A DNA stretch of 51,029 nucleotides from the NCBI RefSeq assembly GCF_014636175.1, contig NZ_BMDW01000026.1, positions 1 through 51,029 of the forward strand, written 5' to 3'. The DNA is from Sphingomonas psychrolutea. Its GTDB lineage: Bacteria > Pseudomonadota > Alphaproteobacteria > Sphingomonadales > Sphingomonadaceae. The notes beneath the pieces are model-generated. The model was given only the letters and a program-made list of their open reading frames with translations, had not been told where the DNA came from and searched no databases. Numbering within the stretch: position 1 is the first letter of the stretch; each line of letters begins with the position of its first letter. Shown piece by piece: positions 8,283-17,418 of the stretch. A program made the translations under genes and the position numbers.

Positions 8283-8984
8283 TTGGCTGTCCCGCCGAAC
8301 ACCGATGCTGCATTCTTGCGCGAAGTCGATGAGGAGCTGCGCCGCGATCAGCTCGCCAAGGCGTGGCGGAGCTACGGCATCGCCGCGATCGCCGTGCTGG
8401 TGCTGGCCGTGCTTGGGTTCGGCGGATGGCAGATTTGGCGCGCGCAGCAACTGAGCGGGGCGGGCGAGCAGGGTGAAACGCTGTCCAAGGCGTATGAGGA
8501 TATCGGCGGCGCGCATCCCGAGGCCGCGCAAGGCAAGCTGACCACGCTCGCCGGATCGAGCGTCGAGGGGTATCGCGCGCTCGCGCTGATGAGCCAGGCC
8601 GATATCCTGCTGCAAAAGCAAGACCTGCGCGGTGCAGCGACCAAGTTCGCGCAAGTCGCGACCGATGCCTCCATCGGGCAGCCGTTCCGCGATCTGGCGC
8701 TGATCCGCCAGACCACCGCCGAATTCGATACGTTGAAGCCCGAAGTGGTCATCGGCCGCCTGCGCGGCATCGCGGTCAAGGGCAATCCGTGGTTCGGCAG
8801 CGCGGGCGAGCTTGTCGCGATTTCGTATCTGCGGATGAACCGCCGCGACTTGGCGGGAACGCTGTTCGGACAGATTGCCCGCGACCCGGACATGACCGAG
8901 ACCATGCGGCAACGTGCGGTTCAGATGGCGGGCGTATTGGGCGTGGATGCCGTTATCGAGGCTAAGGACCAGAAATCGAAATGA
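8283..8984 (+). CDS. YfgM-like tetratricopeptide membrane protein
   Basis: The family start corresponds to LAVPPNTDAAFLREVDEEL, so a TTG at 8283 is chosen; GGAG lies eight bases upstream. A longer ATG start at 8208 would add 25 unlike residues. The 233-residue protein has a short cytoplasmic N-terminus, one membrane helix (about 29-51, YGIAAIAVLVLAVLGFGGW) and a periplasmic TPR-like domain. YfgM-type proteins sit at the SecYEG translocon and assist periplasmic chaperones. The gene overlaps bamB by four bases, and the order yfgM-bamB-der matches that in many Proteobacteria. Confidence 0.85.
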   Translation: MAVPPNTDAAFLREVDEELRRDQLAKAWRSYGIAAIAVLVLAVLGFGGWQIWRAQQLSGAGEQGETLSKAYEDIGGAHPEAAQGKLTTLAGSSVEGYRALALMSQADILLQKQDLRGAATKFAQVATDASIGQPFRDLALIRQTTAEFDTLKPEVVIGRLRGIAVKGNPWFGSAGELVAISYLRMNRRDLAGTLFGQIARDPDMTETMRQRAVQMAGVLGVDAVIEAKDQKSK

Positions 8985-10333
8985 AGATGACCAACCGTTT
9001 TCTGATCATCGCCGTGGGCGCGGTCGCGCTCAGCAGCTGCGCGACGTTCAAGGGCAAGAAAAAGACCCCCGTGCTCGGCCAGCGCATCGCGATCCTCGCT
9101 GGGGAGAACGATGTCCTCGCCGACAAGACGATCGCCGGGGTCGAAGTGCTGGTGCCGCCTGCCGCGACCAATGACACTTGGGCGCAACCCGGCGGCAACT
9201 CCGCCAAATCGGTCGGCAATATGACGCTGGGCACCAATCTGTCGCGCGCGTGGAGCGTAACGATTGACGGGGGCAGCAACCGCCAACGGCTTGGCGCAGC
9301 GCCGGTCGTGGCCGATGGTCGCCTTTATGTGATCGATGTCGATGCTGCGGTACATGCCTTTTCGGTGACCAATGGCGGATCGGTGTGGACCACCAACATT
9401 GCGACATCCGACAAGAAATCGCGCAGTGCTCGCTTTGGCGGCGGCGTCAGCTTCGATGATGGTAAGGTTTTTGCCACCGACGGGCTGGGCGATGTCGTGG
9501 CGCTCGACGCAGCCACCGGCAAAGTGGTGTGGCGCGCCAAGCCGGGCGCGCCGCTGCGCGGTTCACCGACCGTCGCGAACGGCGAAGTCTATATCCTCAG
9601 CCAGGACAATCAGCTTTACGCCTTGTCTCAGGCTGATGGCAGCGTGCAATGGACTCAGTCGGGGTCGATCGAAACGCAAGGCGTGTTCGGGGTTGCCGCA
9701 CCTGCCGTCAGCCAGGGCACTGTGGTCGCCGGTTTCTCGTCGGGCGAACTCAATGCCTATCGCTATGAAAATGGCCGTACGCTGTGGCAGGACGCGCTGT
9801 CGCGCTCGACCATCTCGACCTCGGTCTCCTCGCTCGCCGATATCGATGCCGATCCGGTGATCGATCGCGGCATCGTCTTCGCGGTCGGGCAAGGCGGTCG
9901 CATGGTTGCGCTCGAAATCGTATCGGGCCAGCGACTGTGGGAGCAGAATTTCGCGGGGATCTCGACCCCATGGGTCGCGGGCGAGTGGGTGTTCATTGTC
10001 ACCGACGATGCGCGGCTGGTCTGCCTCGCGCGCGCGACCGGTAAGGTGCGGTGGATCAGCCAGTTGCGCCGCTACAAGAGCGAAAAGGTAAAAAAGGACG
10101 GAACGGTCAAGGATTCGAAAAAAGCCAACCCGGTGACGTGGTACGGCCCGGTGCTGGCCGGAAACCGGCTGATTTTGACCAATTCGCAAGGGCAGATTGC
10201 CTCCGCCTCGGTCGAGACCGGCAAGGTCACCAGCGTGATCGACGCCAAGGCACCCTTCACCTTGCCCCCGATCGTGGCGAATTCGACGCTCTACGTGCTC
10301 GATCAAAAAGGGCGCGTGACCGCCTATAAATGA
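8981..10333 (+). CDS. bamB: Outer-membrane assembly lipoprotein BamB
   Basis: The 450-residue protein has a lipoprotein signal with lipobox LSSC (C20), then PQQ-like beta-propeller repeats with recurring patterns such as GRLYVIDVD, GKVVWRAKPG, GEVYILSQD and TLYVLDQKGR. BamB is an accessory subunit of the BAM complex that inserts beta-barrel proteins, including the TonB receptors encoded here, into the outer membrane. It begins inside the stop codon of the YfgM-like gene and is followed by der after 50 bases. A lysine-rich insertion (SEKVKKDGTVKDSKK) in the last third is unusual for the propeller but does not break it. Confidence 0.93.
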   Translation: MKMTNRFLIIAVGAVALSSCATFKGKKKTPVLGQRIAILAGENDVLADKTIAGVEVLVPPAATNDTWAQPGGNSAKSVGNMTLGTNLSRAWSVTIDGGSNRQRLGAAPVVADGRLYVIDVDAAVHAFSVTNGGSVWTTNIATSDKKSRSARFGGGVSFDDGKVFATDGLGDVVALDAATGKVVWRAKPGAPLRGSPTVANGEVYILSQDNQLYALSQADGSVQWTQSGSIETQGVFGVAAPAVSQGTVVAGFSSGELNAYRYENGRTLWQDALSRSTISTSVSSLADIDADPVIDRGIVFAVGQGGRMVALEIVSGQRLWEQNFAGISTPWVAGEWVFIVTDDARLVCLARATGKVRWISQLRRYKSEKVKKDGTVKDSKKANPVTWYGPVLAGNRLILTNSQGQIASASVETGKVTSVIDAKAPFTLPPIVANSTLYVLDQKGRVTAYK

Positions 10334-10383
10334 CCCTGCCCAAGGCGGGGTGACGGAAGCATGCGTTTCCCGTAAGGGGGCGC

Positions 10384-11781
10384 ATGTCCAGTCTCCCTGT
10401 GGTCGCGATTATCGGCCGGCCGAACGTCGGCAAATCGACCCTCTTCAACCGTCTCGTCGGCAAGAAACTCGCGCTTGTCGATGATCGACCCGGCGTGACT
10501 CGCGATCGGCGTGAGGGTGCTGCCACGCTGGTCGGCCTCGATTTCCGCGTGATCGATACCGCCGGCTATGAGGACCAGGACGCAGCATCGCTACCCGGGC
10601 GGATGCGTCAGCAGACCGAGGCGGCCGTCGCGCAAGCCGATGTCGCGCTGTTCATGATCGATTCGCGCGTTGGCCTGGTGCCGCTCGACGAAGAAATCGC
10701 GCGCTGGCTGCGCGGATCGACGACACCGGTCATTCTTGTCGCCAACAAGGCCGAGGGGAAGGCCGGGGCGGACGGGATTCTCGAATCGCTGTCGCTCGGC
10801 TTTGGCGATCCGGTCGAGCTCTCCGCCGAGCATGGCGAGGGTCTGGTCGAGCTGTTCGACGCGCTGTTGCCCTATATCGAACCCGAAAAGGATGCGGCGG
10901 GCGAGGATATCCCTAATGCCGATGTCGACGAGGAATATAGCCCCGACGCGCCGCTCAAGCTGGCGATCATCGGGCGGCCAAATGCCGGCAAGTCTACGCT
11001 GATCAATCGCATCCTTGGCGAGGAGCGGCTGATCACCGGGCCGGAGGCGGGGATCACGCGCGATTCGATCGCGGTCGACTGGATCTGGCATGATCCCGAG
11101 CGCGAGCCGGGCGAGGATGCACGCAAGGTGCGGCTGATCGATACCGCCGGCATGCGCAAGCGCGCCAATGTGCAGGACAAGCTCGAAAAGCTGTCCGTCG
11201 CCGATGCGCTCCACGCGATCGATTTTGCCGAGGTGGTGGTTCTGCTGCTGGATGCGACGCGCGGGCTCGAATCGCAGGATTTGCGCATCGCCGACGCCGC
11301 GTTGCAGGAAGGCCGCGCGCTGATCGTCGCGATCAACAAATGGGACGTGGCCGAGAACGGGTCGAGCCTGTTCAACGGGATCAAGGCCGCACTCGAGGAG
11401 GGACTTAGCCAGATCAAGGGGATGCCCGTGCTGACGGTCTCGGGCGCGACCGGCAAGGGCCTCGATACGCTGTTGAAGGTGGCGTTCGAAACGCGTGATG
11501 CCTGGTCGCGGCGCGTCGGCACCGGCGAGCTTAATCGCTGGTTCGAAAAGGCGGTCGACGCCAACCCACCGCCCGCGCCGGGCGGCAAGCGCATCAAGCT
11601 GCGCTATCTGACGCAAGCGAAGACGCGGCCACCTGGCTTCGTCCTGTTCGGGACGCGGGTGGACCAATTGCCGATGAGCTATCAGCGGTATCTCATCAAC
11701 GGCATCCGTCGTGACCTGGGATTTGGCGCGGTCCCGGTACGGCTGACGCTGCGCGCGCCGAAGAATCCCTTCGATCGGTAA
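10384..11781 (+). CDS. der: Ribosome assembly GTPase Der (EngA)
   Basis: Der has two tandem GTPase domains and a C-terminal KH-like domain and acts in 50S ribosomal subunit maturation. The first domain shows GRPNVGKST (P-loop), DTAGYED and NKAE; the second shows GRPNAGKST, DTAGMRKR and NKWD. Residues from about 375 to the end form the KH-like part with KTRPPGFVLFGTRVDQLP. The length of 465 is usual for alphaproteobacteria. An acidic linker (AGEDIPNADVDEEY) separates the two domains. A strong AAGGGGG site lies just upstream of ATG 10384. It is probably cotranscribed with bamB. Confidence 0.97.
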   Translation: MSSLPVVAIIGRPNVGKSTLFNRLVGKKLALVDDRPGVTRDRREGAATLVGLDFRVIDTAGYEDQDAASLPGRMRQQTEAAVAQADVALFMIDSRVGLVPLDEEIARWLRGSTTPVILVANKAEGKAGADGILESLSLGFGDPVELSAEHGEGLVELFDALLPYIEPEKDAAGEDIPNADVDEEYSPDAPLKLAIIGRPNAGKSTLINRILGEERLITGPEAGITRDSIAVDWIWHDPEREPGEDARKVRLIDTAGMRKRANVQDKLEKLSVADALHAIDFAEVVVLLLDATRGLESQDLRIADAALQEGRALIVAINKWDVAENGSSLFNGIKAALEEGLSQIKGMPVLTVSGATGKGLDTLLKVAFETRDAWSRRVGTGELNRWFEKAVDANPPPAPGGKRIKLRYLTQAKTRPPGFVLFGTRVDQLPMSYQRYLINGIRRDLGFGAVPVRLTLRAPKNPFDR

Positions 11782-11935
11782 GTGAGTCATGCGAACCGGC
11801 CGCGCGTAGCAATGCACGGCAGCCCCGTTTCTTTTGGCGGGATCGGTGTTTCTTTCACGCGTCAACCGCTCGTTTACTTGCCCGCGGTACACCGATCAAA
11901 CTTTCGGGCGATGTCGCCCGAAGCGGGAGATGACC

Positions 11936-12343
11936 GTGTCGCTCGACGCTAGAGAATTGATCGACTGGAACGTGTTTATGCGCGCGCGCGCCGAACTCGG
12001 CGCGGGCTTTGTCCGCATTCTTGGCTATTTCCGGGAGGATGGCGTCAAGTCGGTCGCGGCAATCGAGGCGGCGATGCGTGCGCAGAACGCCGCGGGCATG
12101 ATCATCCCGGCGCATACGCTGAAAGGCGAAGCGCGCCAATTCGGCGCCGAGCCGCTGGGAGCGCTAGCCGAGCGAATCGAGACGATTGCGCGCGATTGTG
12201 TCGAAAATCGCGACACGCCCGATCAAGCGTTGGCTGACATCGTCGCCCTGCGTCCGCTGTTCGAAGCGACGCTATCGATGCTGGAGCGCGAATCGAACCC
12301 GCTGGTTGAGCGTCGTCCCGCGTTCGGTCGTCGCGCCAACTGA
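11936..12343 (+). CDS. Hpt phosphotransfer protein with intact histidine
   Basis: The protein of about 135 residues carries the histidine phosphotransfer signature AHTLKGEARQFGA with H60 as phospho-acceptor. GTG 11936 is chosen because GGGAG lies seven bases upstream; ATG 11930 is in frame but sits one base from that site. A much longer open frame upstream is unlike the family. Hpt proteins relay phosphate between receiver domains. No partner receiver domain is adjacent: the nearest response regulator is nine kb away. It converges tail to tail with the TipN-like gene, three bases apart, and may belong with the signalling genes to 18794. Confidence 0.82.
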   Translation: MSLDARELIDWNVFMRARAELGAGFVRILGYFREDGVKSVAAIEAAMRAQNAAGMIIPAHTLKGEARQFGAEPLGALAERIETIARDCVENRDTPDQALADIVALRPLFEATLSMLERESNPLVERRPAFGRRAN

Positions 12344-12346
12344 GCC

Positions 12347-14674
12347 TCAGGCGCGCAGCCGTTCGATCGCTTGCGCCAAGGCGACGTACAATTTGCCCAT
12401 GTCCGACGACAGGATCGTCACGCCGAGCGGAGATCCGTCGCGTTGCGACAGGATCTGGCGCAGCATCGCTTCGAAATCGTGGATGTAGCGATTGACCTGA
12501 TCGCGGAACGCCGGGTCTTCCTCATGCAGCCGCGCGATCTCGCGCGCTTCGCTCGCATCGAGCAAGCGCACCGCGCGGCGGGTAAAGACGCCGCGGTCGC
12601 CTTTCAAATAGGCCGACCACGCGCTGTCCGAGACGTCGCTGGAGAAGGCCTTGGCAATGTCGATCGACGCCGAGTTGAGCGATTCGATCAGCAGCGACAC
12701 GCGGCGCGCGAGCGTGTCCTGGTCGGCATTCTCGCGCTCGACCCGAGCTTCCTCCAGGCGCGATTCGACGATCGCGGTCGAATCGGCGATCGCGAGCATC
12801 TGCCGCGTGAGGCGTTCGGACGCGCGCGCCGCGGCATCGGCGGCGGCTTCGGCGGCGGCACCAATATTGGCGATCTCGCGCCTTACGCCAGCACCGATCG
12901 CGCGCTCCATCGCCGCGGCGCTTTGCTGTTCGAGCGCGAGGGCCGCCTCGGGGATGACCGTCGCGAGCGTCTCGCGCGCGCGGTCGGCGGCGGCGCTGGC
13001 GGTGTCGCGCACCCGCAGCAGCGCTTCGACCAGCCGCGGGGCGGCGTCCTCGGCGAAGCGATGGGTGCGGCCGATCGTCTCCTCGACCATCGCGCCGAGC
13101 GCATCGGCCTTGACCTTGCCGTCGCTCAGCGTGTCGAGCAGCGTACCCGACAGCGTGTCGACGGTGTCGCGCTGGCTCGCGATGACATGGGCAATCGCCT
13201 CGATCGCGTCATGCGTGCTTTCCGCCGCCGTCACGAGCGCGAGCAATTCGGGCTTGGCCGCGCCGACGATCTTGCGACTGGAGGCAATGCGATCGTCGAG
13301 GCGATTGAGTGCCTCCGGCAGCGTCTCGTCGATCTCCCGCGCCGCCGAATCGAGCGCGAGCAAGAGCCGCTCGGTCGTGCCGATCGCGGTGGTCGCCATC
13401 GTATCGCCGGTCTTGAGCGCCTCGGTCATCGCATCGGCCGAGCCGCCGAGCGCGCTGATCGAGGCGGCAAGCGCTTGCGCGCGCGTCACCCCTTGCGCGT
13501 GAAGCGTATCGAAATTGCCGCTGACGCGCGTGATGCCGGAGTCGATCTCGCCGACGATCGTCTCGCTGGCATCGCGTTGTTCCACTAGGCGCGCGGCGAC
13601 GCGATCAATCAGTGTTTCGATCTCGCCGATGCGCGCGGCGAGGCCTTCGGCACTGTCGCGCGCGGCGCGGTCGAGTGCGGCCTGGTTAGTGCCGAGCATT
13701 GCCAGCATCGCATCGCCTTGCGCTGCGATCCCCTTGCGCGCTTCGTCGACAGCGTCGGCGGTGCGGCCGAGCAGCCCGTCGACCGCGTTCGACATATTCC
13801 CGGTGACCTGTTCGAGCCGCGCGCCGGCGGTCTCGCTGGTCGCTTCCATCCGGGTGATGTGCGCGGCGAGCTTCTGCGCCGCTCCATTAGCGACCGCATC
13901 GGCCTCGCGCCCACGCTCCGACAGCGCCGTGAGTTGCGCGTCGAGCGCGGCGGCATGCTCGCTTGCGGTGACGCCGGTGGTCTTGAGCAGTTGCGCGAGC
14001 GTCTCGGTCTCGCCGTGCGCGCGGGGCAGCAAGGCGAGCAGCACTTGCAGGCGTGTGTGTGCCGAGTCCGCCGCCGCCGCCAAGGCGGCGGCATGCGAAT
14101 CGGCGCTGGCGACATGTTCGGCCAACCCCGACCCGACCGTTTCGAGCCGCAGCACCGCGCCGTCGCCCAGCGCCATCAACGATGCGGTTTGCTCGGCAAG
14201 ATTGGCGCGATTGGTTTCGATGCTGTTCGAAAGCGCAGCAACGGTGCGCTCCAGGCTGGCCGCTTCCGCGCGCATCGCCTGAGCGGTGCGCCCGAACCGC
14301 TTCGCCTCGGCGCTGCTGGTGCGTAAGGCCAGCAGCAGCAGCACGCCGATCAACGCGGGCGGTACGCACAAGGCGGCGATAAAGCTGGCAAGGGCAGGGG
14401 GGGCGAGCGTCGCCAGGCTGTCGCGGCACAGCCACAGCATGCCGCCGACCCAGCCAAGCGCGAGCAGCGCGCCGAGCAGCGCGAGCCATGGCCCGCTGCC
14501 GCGCGGAGCCGCCGCCACGTCGTCGGCGAACTCGGTCAGCTCGATTGGATCTTCGGGCAAGGTGTCGGATAGTGGCGCGGCGTCCACCTCCGGCACGGCC
14601 GCGTTCGCACGCGGCTCCTTGGCTGGCGCGGCACCGTGCGGCCGCAAGTCGATGATACGCGAACCCCCACTCAT
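12347..14674 (-). CDS. Large coiled-coil membrane protein, TipN-like polarity factor candidate
   Basis: The 775-residue protein has a cytoplasmic Pro/Ala/Asp-rich N-terminus (1-60), two membrane segments (about 62-83 and 93-118), a very long alpha-helical region rich in Ala, Glu, Asp and Arg with heptad-like spacing (about 120-640), and a compact conserved C-terminal domain (LIESLNSASIDIAKAF to the end). This architecture matches TipN of Caulobacter, the birth-pole marker that guides flagellum placement and chromosome segregation; that link is inference from architecture. Pfam-type methyl-accepting hairpin motifs are absent, so it is not a chemoreceptor. Divergent to an Hpt-like gene, 82 bases away. 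Confidence 0.62.
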   Translation of the reverse strand: MSGGSRIIDLRPHGAAPAKEPRANAAVPEVDAAPLSDTLPEDPIELTEFADDVAAAPRGSGPWLALLGALLALGWVGGMLWLCRDSLATLAPPALASFIAALCVPPALIGVLLLLALRTSSAEAKRFGRTAQAMRAEAASLERTVAALSNSIETNRANLAEQTASLMALGDGAVLRLETVGSGLAEHVASADSHAAALAAAADSAHTRLQVLLALLPRAHGETETLAQLLKTTGVTASEHAAALDAQLTALSERGREADAVANGAAQKLAAHITRMEATSETAGARLEQVTGNMSNAVDGLLGRTADAVDEARKGIAAQGDAMLAMLGTNQAALDRAARDSAEGLAARIGEIETLIDRVAARLVEQRDASETIVGEIDSGITRVSGNFDTLHAQGVTRAQALAASISALGGSADAMTEALKTGDTMATTAIGTTERLLLALDSAAREIDETLPEALNRLDDRIASSRKIVGAAKPELLALVTAAESTHDAIEAIAHVIASQRDTVDTLSGTLLDTLSDGKVKADALGAMVEETIGRTHRFAEDAAPRLVEALLRVRDTASAAADRARETLATVIPEAALALEQQSAAAMERAIGAGVRREIANIGAAAEAAADAAARASERLTRQMLAIADSTAIVESRLEEARVERENADQDTLARRVSLLIESLNSASIDIAKAFSSDVSDSAWSAYLKGDRGVFTRRAVRLLDASEAREIARLHEEDPAFRDQVNRYIHDFEAMLRQILSQRDGSPLGVTILSSDMGKLYVALAQAIERLRA

Positions 14675-14756
14675 CTTCGTTGTTTACCACGAATGGGGCG
14701 GACGCAAAGCGAATTGCGAAACCGAACTTTAAGGCCTTGGCTCTTATGGACGAGAG

Positions 14757-15050
14757 ATGGCCTATGATCCCGGTGCAATCGATGCGACTCTGGCGGCGGC
14801 GGTGGGCGACGAGCCCGCGCTGATCGCGGAGCTGCGTGGGGCATTTCTCGAAAGCGTCAAACGCGGTCTCGCGGTGCTGGAATGCGCCGAAGGCGACGAT
14901 GCGTGGCGCGCAGCCGCGTTCCGCCTGCGCGGTCTTGCCGCCAGTTTCGGCGCGATTCGGCTGATGGCGATCGCCACCGAAGCCGCCGAGAGCGAAGCGC
15001 ATGATGCCGGGCTGATGCGTCGGCTCCGGCGCGCGGTCGAACGGCTGTAA
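14757..15050 (+). CDS. Hpt-like protein lacking the phospho-accepting histidine
   Basis: The 97-residue protein aligns with Hpt four-helix domains: AAFRLRGLAASFGAIRL corresponds to the usual AAHxLKGxAxxFGAxxL. The position of the phosphorylated His is Phe (F55, codon TTC at 14919-14921), so it cannot carry phosphate. All other landmarks (LKG-like LRG, SFGA) are kept, which suggests selection for fold rather than chemistry, perhaps as a docking or decoy module. The ribosome site is weak (GAGAG). It is divergent from the TipN-like gene and upstream of the membrane-protein, DUF2336 and pseudokinase genes in the same direction. Confidence 0.75.
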   Translation: MAYDPGAIDATLAAAVGDEPALIAELRGAFLESVKRGLAVLECAEGDDAWRAAAFRLRGLAASFGAIRLMAIATEAAESEAHDAGLMRRLRRAVERL

Positions 15051-15100
15051 TCCCCGAACGGGCTTTGCCTTAGCCGCGCTTACCCCCTAACAGCCCAGCG

Positions 15101-16261
15101 ATGCTGGCTGGACTGATTTTTGCAACCGAAGATGCCGATGACCGTGCGGGCGTGCTTGCCGCGACGCTGCCCTTCGGCGGACTGACGCTGATCGAGTTTC
15201 AGGCGCGCTTGCTCGCTTCCGCAGGGGCTTCGCAAATCATCCTCGTGGTGGCGCGGATGACGCCCGAATTGCTCGGCGCGATCAGCCGAATCGGTCGGCG
15301 CGGGGTTGCGGTCGATGCGGTACGGACTGCCATCGAAGCAGTAGAGAAACTGCATCCGCTGGCACGTGTGCTCGTCGTTGCCGACGGCGTGGTGACGACC
15401 GGCGATGTGGTCCAGTCGCTGGCCGCAGCGGGGCAGGACACGTTGCTGGTGACCGATCAGGATGATCGGCATTACGAACGCGTCGGCGCGAATGCAGCGT
15501 GGGCGGGGCTCGCCTTGCTTGACGGCAACCGCATCGCCGAGGTCGCCGCCATGCCCCGCGATTATGATTTCCAGTCGACACTGTTGCGCGCCGCCGCGCA
15601 GGCGGGGGCCGATCAGGTGCGGCTCGATTCGCACATGGCCCCGGGGCACGGCATCGAACGCAATGCGCAGGCGCTGGCACGGCGGGGGAATGGCACCGTG
15701 GCGGCGCTTGTCGCGCGACCGCTGCGCTGGGCGGACCGGTTTCTGTTTTCGCCGCTGGTGCGGCTGGCGCTGCCGCCTTTGATGACGCGTGCGGTTCCGA
15801 CGATGGCCGCACTGGCCTTGGCGCTCGCGTTGGCGATCGCGGCGGTCGCGACGATTGCGCTCGGGCATCCGGCGATCGGGATGGCGGTCGCGTGCGTGGC
15901 ACTGCTTGGCGGTAAGATCGGCGCGTCGCTCGCCTGGGTGCGCGATGAGGGACCGCTGGTACGCTTTACCGACTATGCCGTGCCGGCAATGGCCGCGCTG
16001 GCGGTGTCGGTGGTCGGCTATGCTGCCGACCGGCCCGCAGGTCTGATTCTGGCCGTTGTTCTTTTGATCGCCGCCGCGTTGCTGGAACGCGCCGCACCCG
16101 CCGAGCACCAGCGCAGGCTCTGGGCCAGCCCGGTGGCATACCCGCTGGTGATGCTGCCGTTGCTGATCGCCGGCCAGCCGCTGGTCGCGCTGGCGAGTGC
16201 CGGATTATATGCCGCCGTGACTTTGGCGGCGGCGATTGAGGCCTTTCGCGAAAAGCCTTAG
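15101..16261 (+). CDS. Membrane protein with nucleotidyltransferase-like N-terminal domain
   Basis: Residues 1 to about 200 resemble a Rossmann-type nucleotidyltransferase head (LAGLIFATEDADDRAGVL at the start, ASQIILVV, ARVLVVADGVV, TLLVTDQDD), but the usual GxGTRxxP nucleotide-binding signature is not present. The second half has about five or six membrane segments. A head of this kind fused to a membrane domain resembles inositol-phosphate cytidylyltransferase/CDP-alcohol transferase fusions, though the CDP-alcohol motif (DGxxAR...GxxxD) is not seen. I therefore give no enzyme name. It lies 50 bases after the Hpt-like gene and 35 before the DUF2336 gene. Confidence 0.6.
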   Translation: MLAGLIFATEDADDRAGVLAATLPFGGLTLIEFQARLLASAGASQIILVVARMTPELLGAISRIGRRGVAVDAVRTAIEAVEKLHPLARVLVVADGVVTTGDVVQSLAAAGQDTLLVTDQDDRHYERVGANAAWAGLALLDGNRIAEVAAMPRDYDFQSTLLRAAAQAGADQVRLDSHMAPGHGIERNAQALARRGNGTVAALVARPLRWADRFLFSPLVRLALPPLMTRAVPTMAALALALALAIAAVATIALGHPAIGMAVACVALLGGKIGASLAWVRDEGPLVRFTDYAVPAMAALAVSVVGYAADRPAGLILAVVLLIAAALLERAAPAEHQRRLWASPVAYPLVMLPLLIAGQPLVALASAGLYAAVTLAAAIEAFREKP

Positions 16262-16296
16262 TCTCGCCTTAACGACAACCCCCTAGAAACGAGAAC

Positions 16297-17418
16297 ATGT
16301 CGATTGAACGTCGCGACATGGATGCTGGGACTCGTAGGGGTGCCACCGCGCTGCTTGCTCGTGCAGCGGTGGCGGACGTGCGCGCCGATGAGCGGCTGCG
16401 CGTGGCGATCGACGATTTCTTTCTCGACGAGGATGCCCGGCTCGACGATCGCACGCGCGTGGCGATGGCGGCGGTGCTGGGCGATCTCGCGCTGGGGATC
16501 GAGGCGGCGCTGCGGCGCTATGCCGCCCGCTTGCTCGCCGCGCGCGACGCCGCGACGCTGGCCGAGACGCTCAGTGCCGAGGCTCCCGCGATTCTGGAAC
16601 GGCTCGTCGGCTCGGGGCTGGTGCGCGATTCCGATCTGATGCGCGAACTGTTCGGGCGCGTGCGGCAGGATCTGCTCGCCGATGCGCTACCGAGCGATGC
16701 GCCCGAAGATCCGGACCGCGCGAGCCTCCTGCCACGTCTCGCGCAACAGGGCGACAGCGTCGTCGCGGCAAGCGCGATTGCCTTGCTGTCGGCCGAAAGC
16801 CGCCGCCGCGTGCCGCCCGCGCCGGGGCAACCCAACCCAAGCGATTTGCCCGCCGAACTGCATCACCGGCTCGTCTGGTGGATTGCGGCGGCGCTGCGCG
16901 AACGCTTTGCCGGAGGCGCGGGAGAGGCGCTGCCGCTGCTCGACCGGGCGCTGGCCGAGGCGGCGCTGCGCAGCATCGCGGCGCATGACGAGGGCGACCG
17001 GTTGGAGGCGAGTGCGCTCCGCCTTGCCGCAGCTCTCGACCCGCAAGCGAACGAATTGCCAGCCTTGCTGGTCGAATCGCTCGCCGATCGCCGATTGTCG
17101 CTGTTCGTCGCCTTGCTCGCCCATGCGCTCGGGCTCGATTATGGCGATGCGCGCGAGATCGTGCTCGATCCGGGTGGCGAGCGGCTGTGGCTGTTGCTGC
17201 GCGCGCTCGAGCTCGACCGCGAAGCGATCGCGCGGATCGGCCTCGCGCTGAGCGATGCCGATCCGCGCCGCGACATCGACCGCTTCGCCGAGGGGCTCGA
17301 TGCGATCGTCGCGGTCACGCCCGATGCGGCCCGTCATGCGCTTGCCCCTTTGCTGCTTCACCGCGATTATCGCGCCGCGCTGGTTGCGCTGGCCCGGCAT
17401 CAGGATCGCGTGCGATGA
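16297..17418 (+). CDS. DUF2336-family protein
   Basis: The 373-residue, Leu/Ala/Arg-rich protein is all-helical by composition, with no signal peptide or membrane segment. The pattern of paired helices (ILERLVGSGLVRDSDLMRELF, RLSLFVALLAHALGLDYGDA split across two stretches) and its length are those of alphaproteobacterial DUF2336 proteins, whose function is not established but which are HEAT-like. Its TGA overlaps the ATG of the downstream kinase-like gene by four bases (17415-17418), so the two are translationally coupled and probably work together. Confidence 0.72.
   Translation: MSIERRDMDAGTRRGATALLARAAVADVRADERLRVAIDDFFLDEDARLDDRTRVAMAAVLGDLALGIEAALRRYAARLLAARDAATLAETLSAEAPAILERLVGSGLVRDSDLMRELFGRVRQDLLADALPSDAPEDPDRASLLPRLAQQGDSVVAASAIALLSAESRRRVPPAPGQPNPSDLPAELHHRLVWWIAAALRERFAGGAGEALPLLDRALAEAALRSIAAHDEGDRLEASALRLAAALDPQANELPALLVESLADRRLSLFVALLAHALGLDYGDAREIVLDPGGERLWLLLRALELDREAIARIGLALSDADPRRDIDRFAEGLDAIVAVTPDAARHALAPLLLHRDYRAALVALARHQDRVR

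Noticed and set aside
12347..14674. Chemoreceptor identity for the long coiled-coil protein
   Set aside because: It has no conserved methyl-accepting hairpin or HAMP domain, and its C-terminal domain is not chemoreceptor-like.
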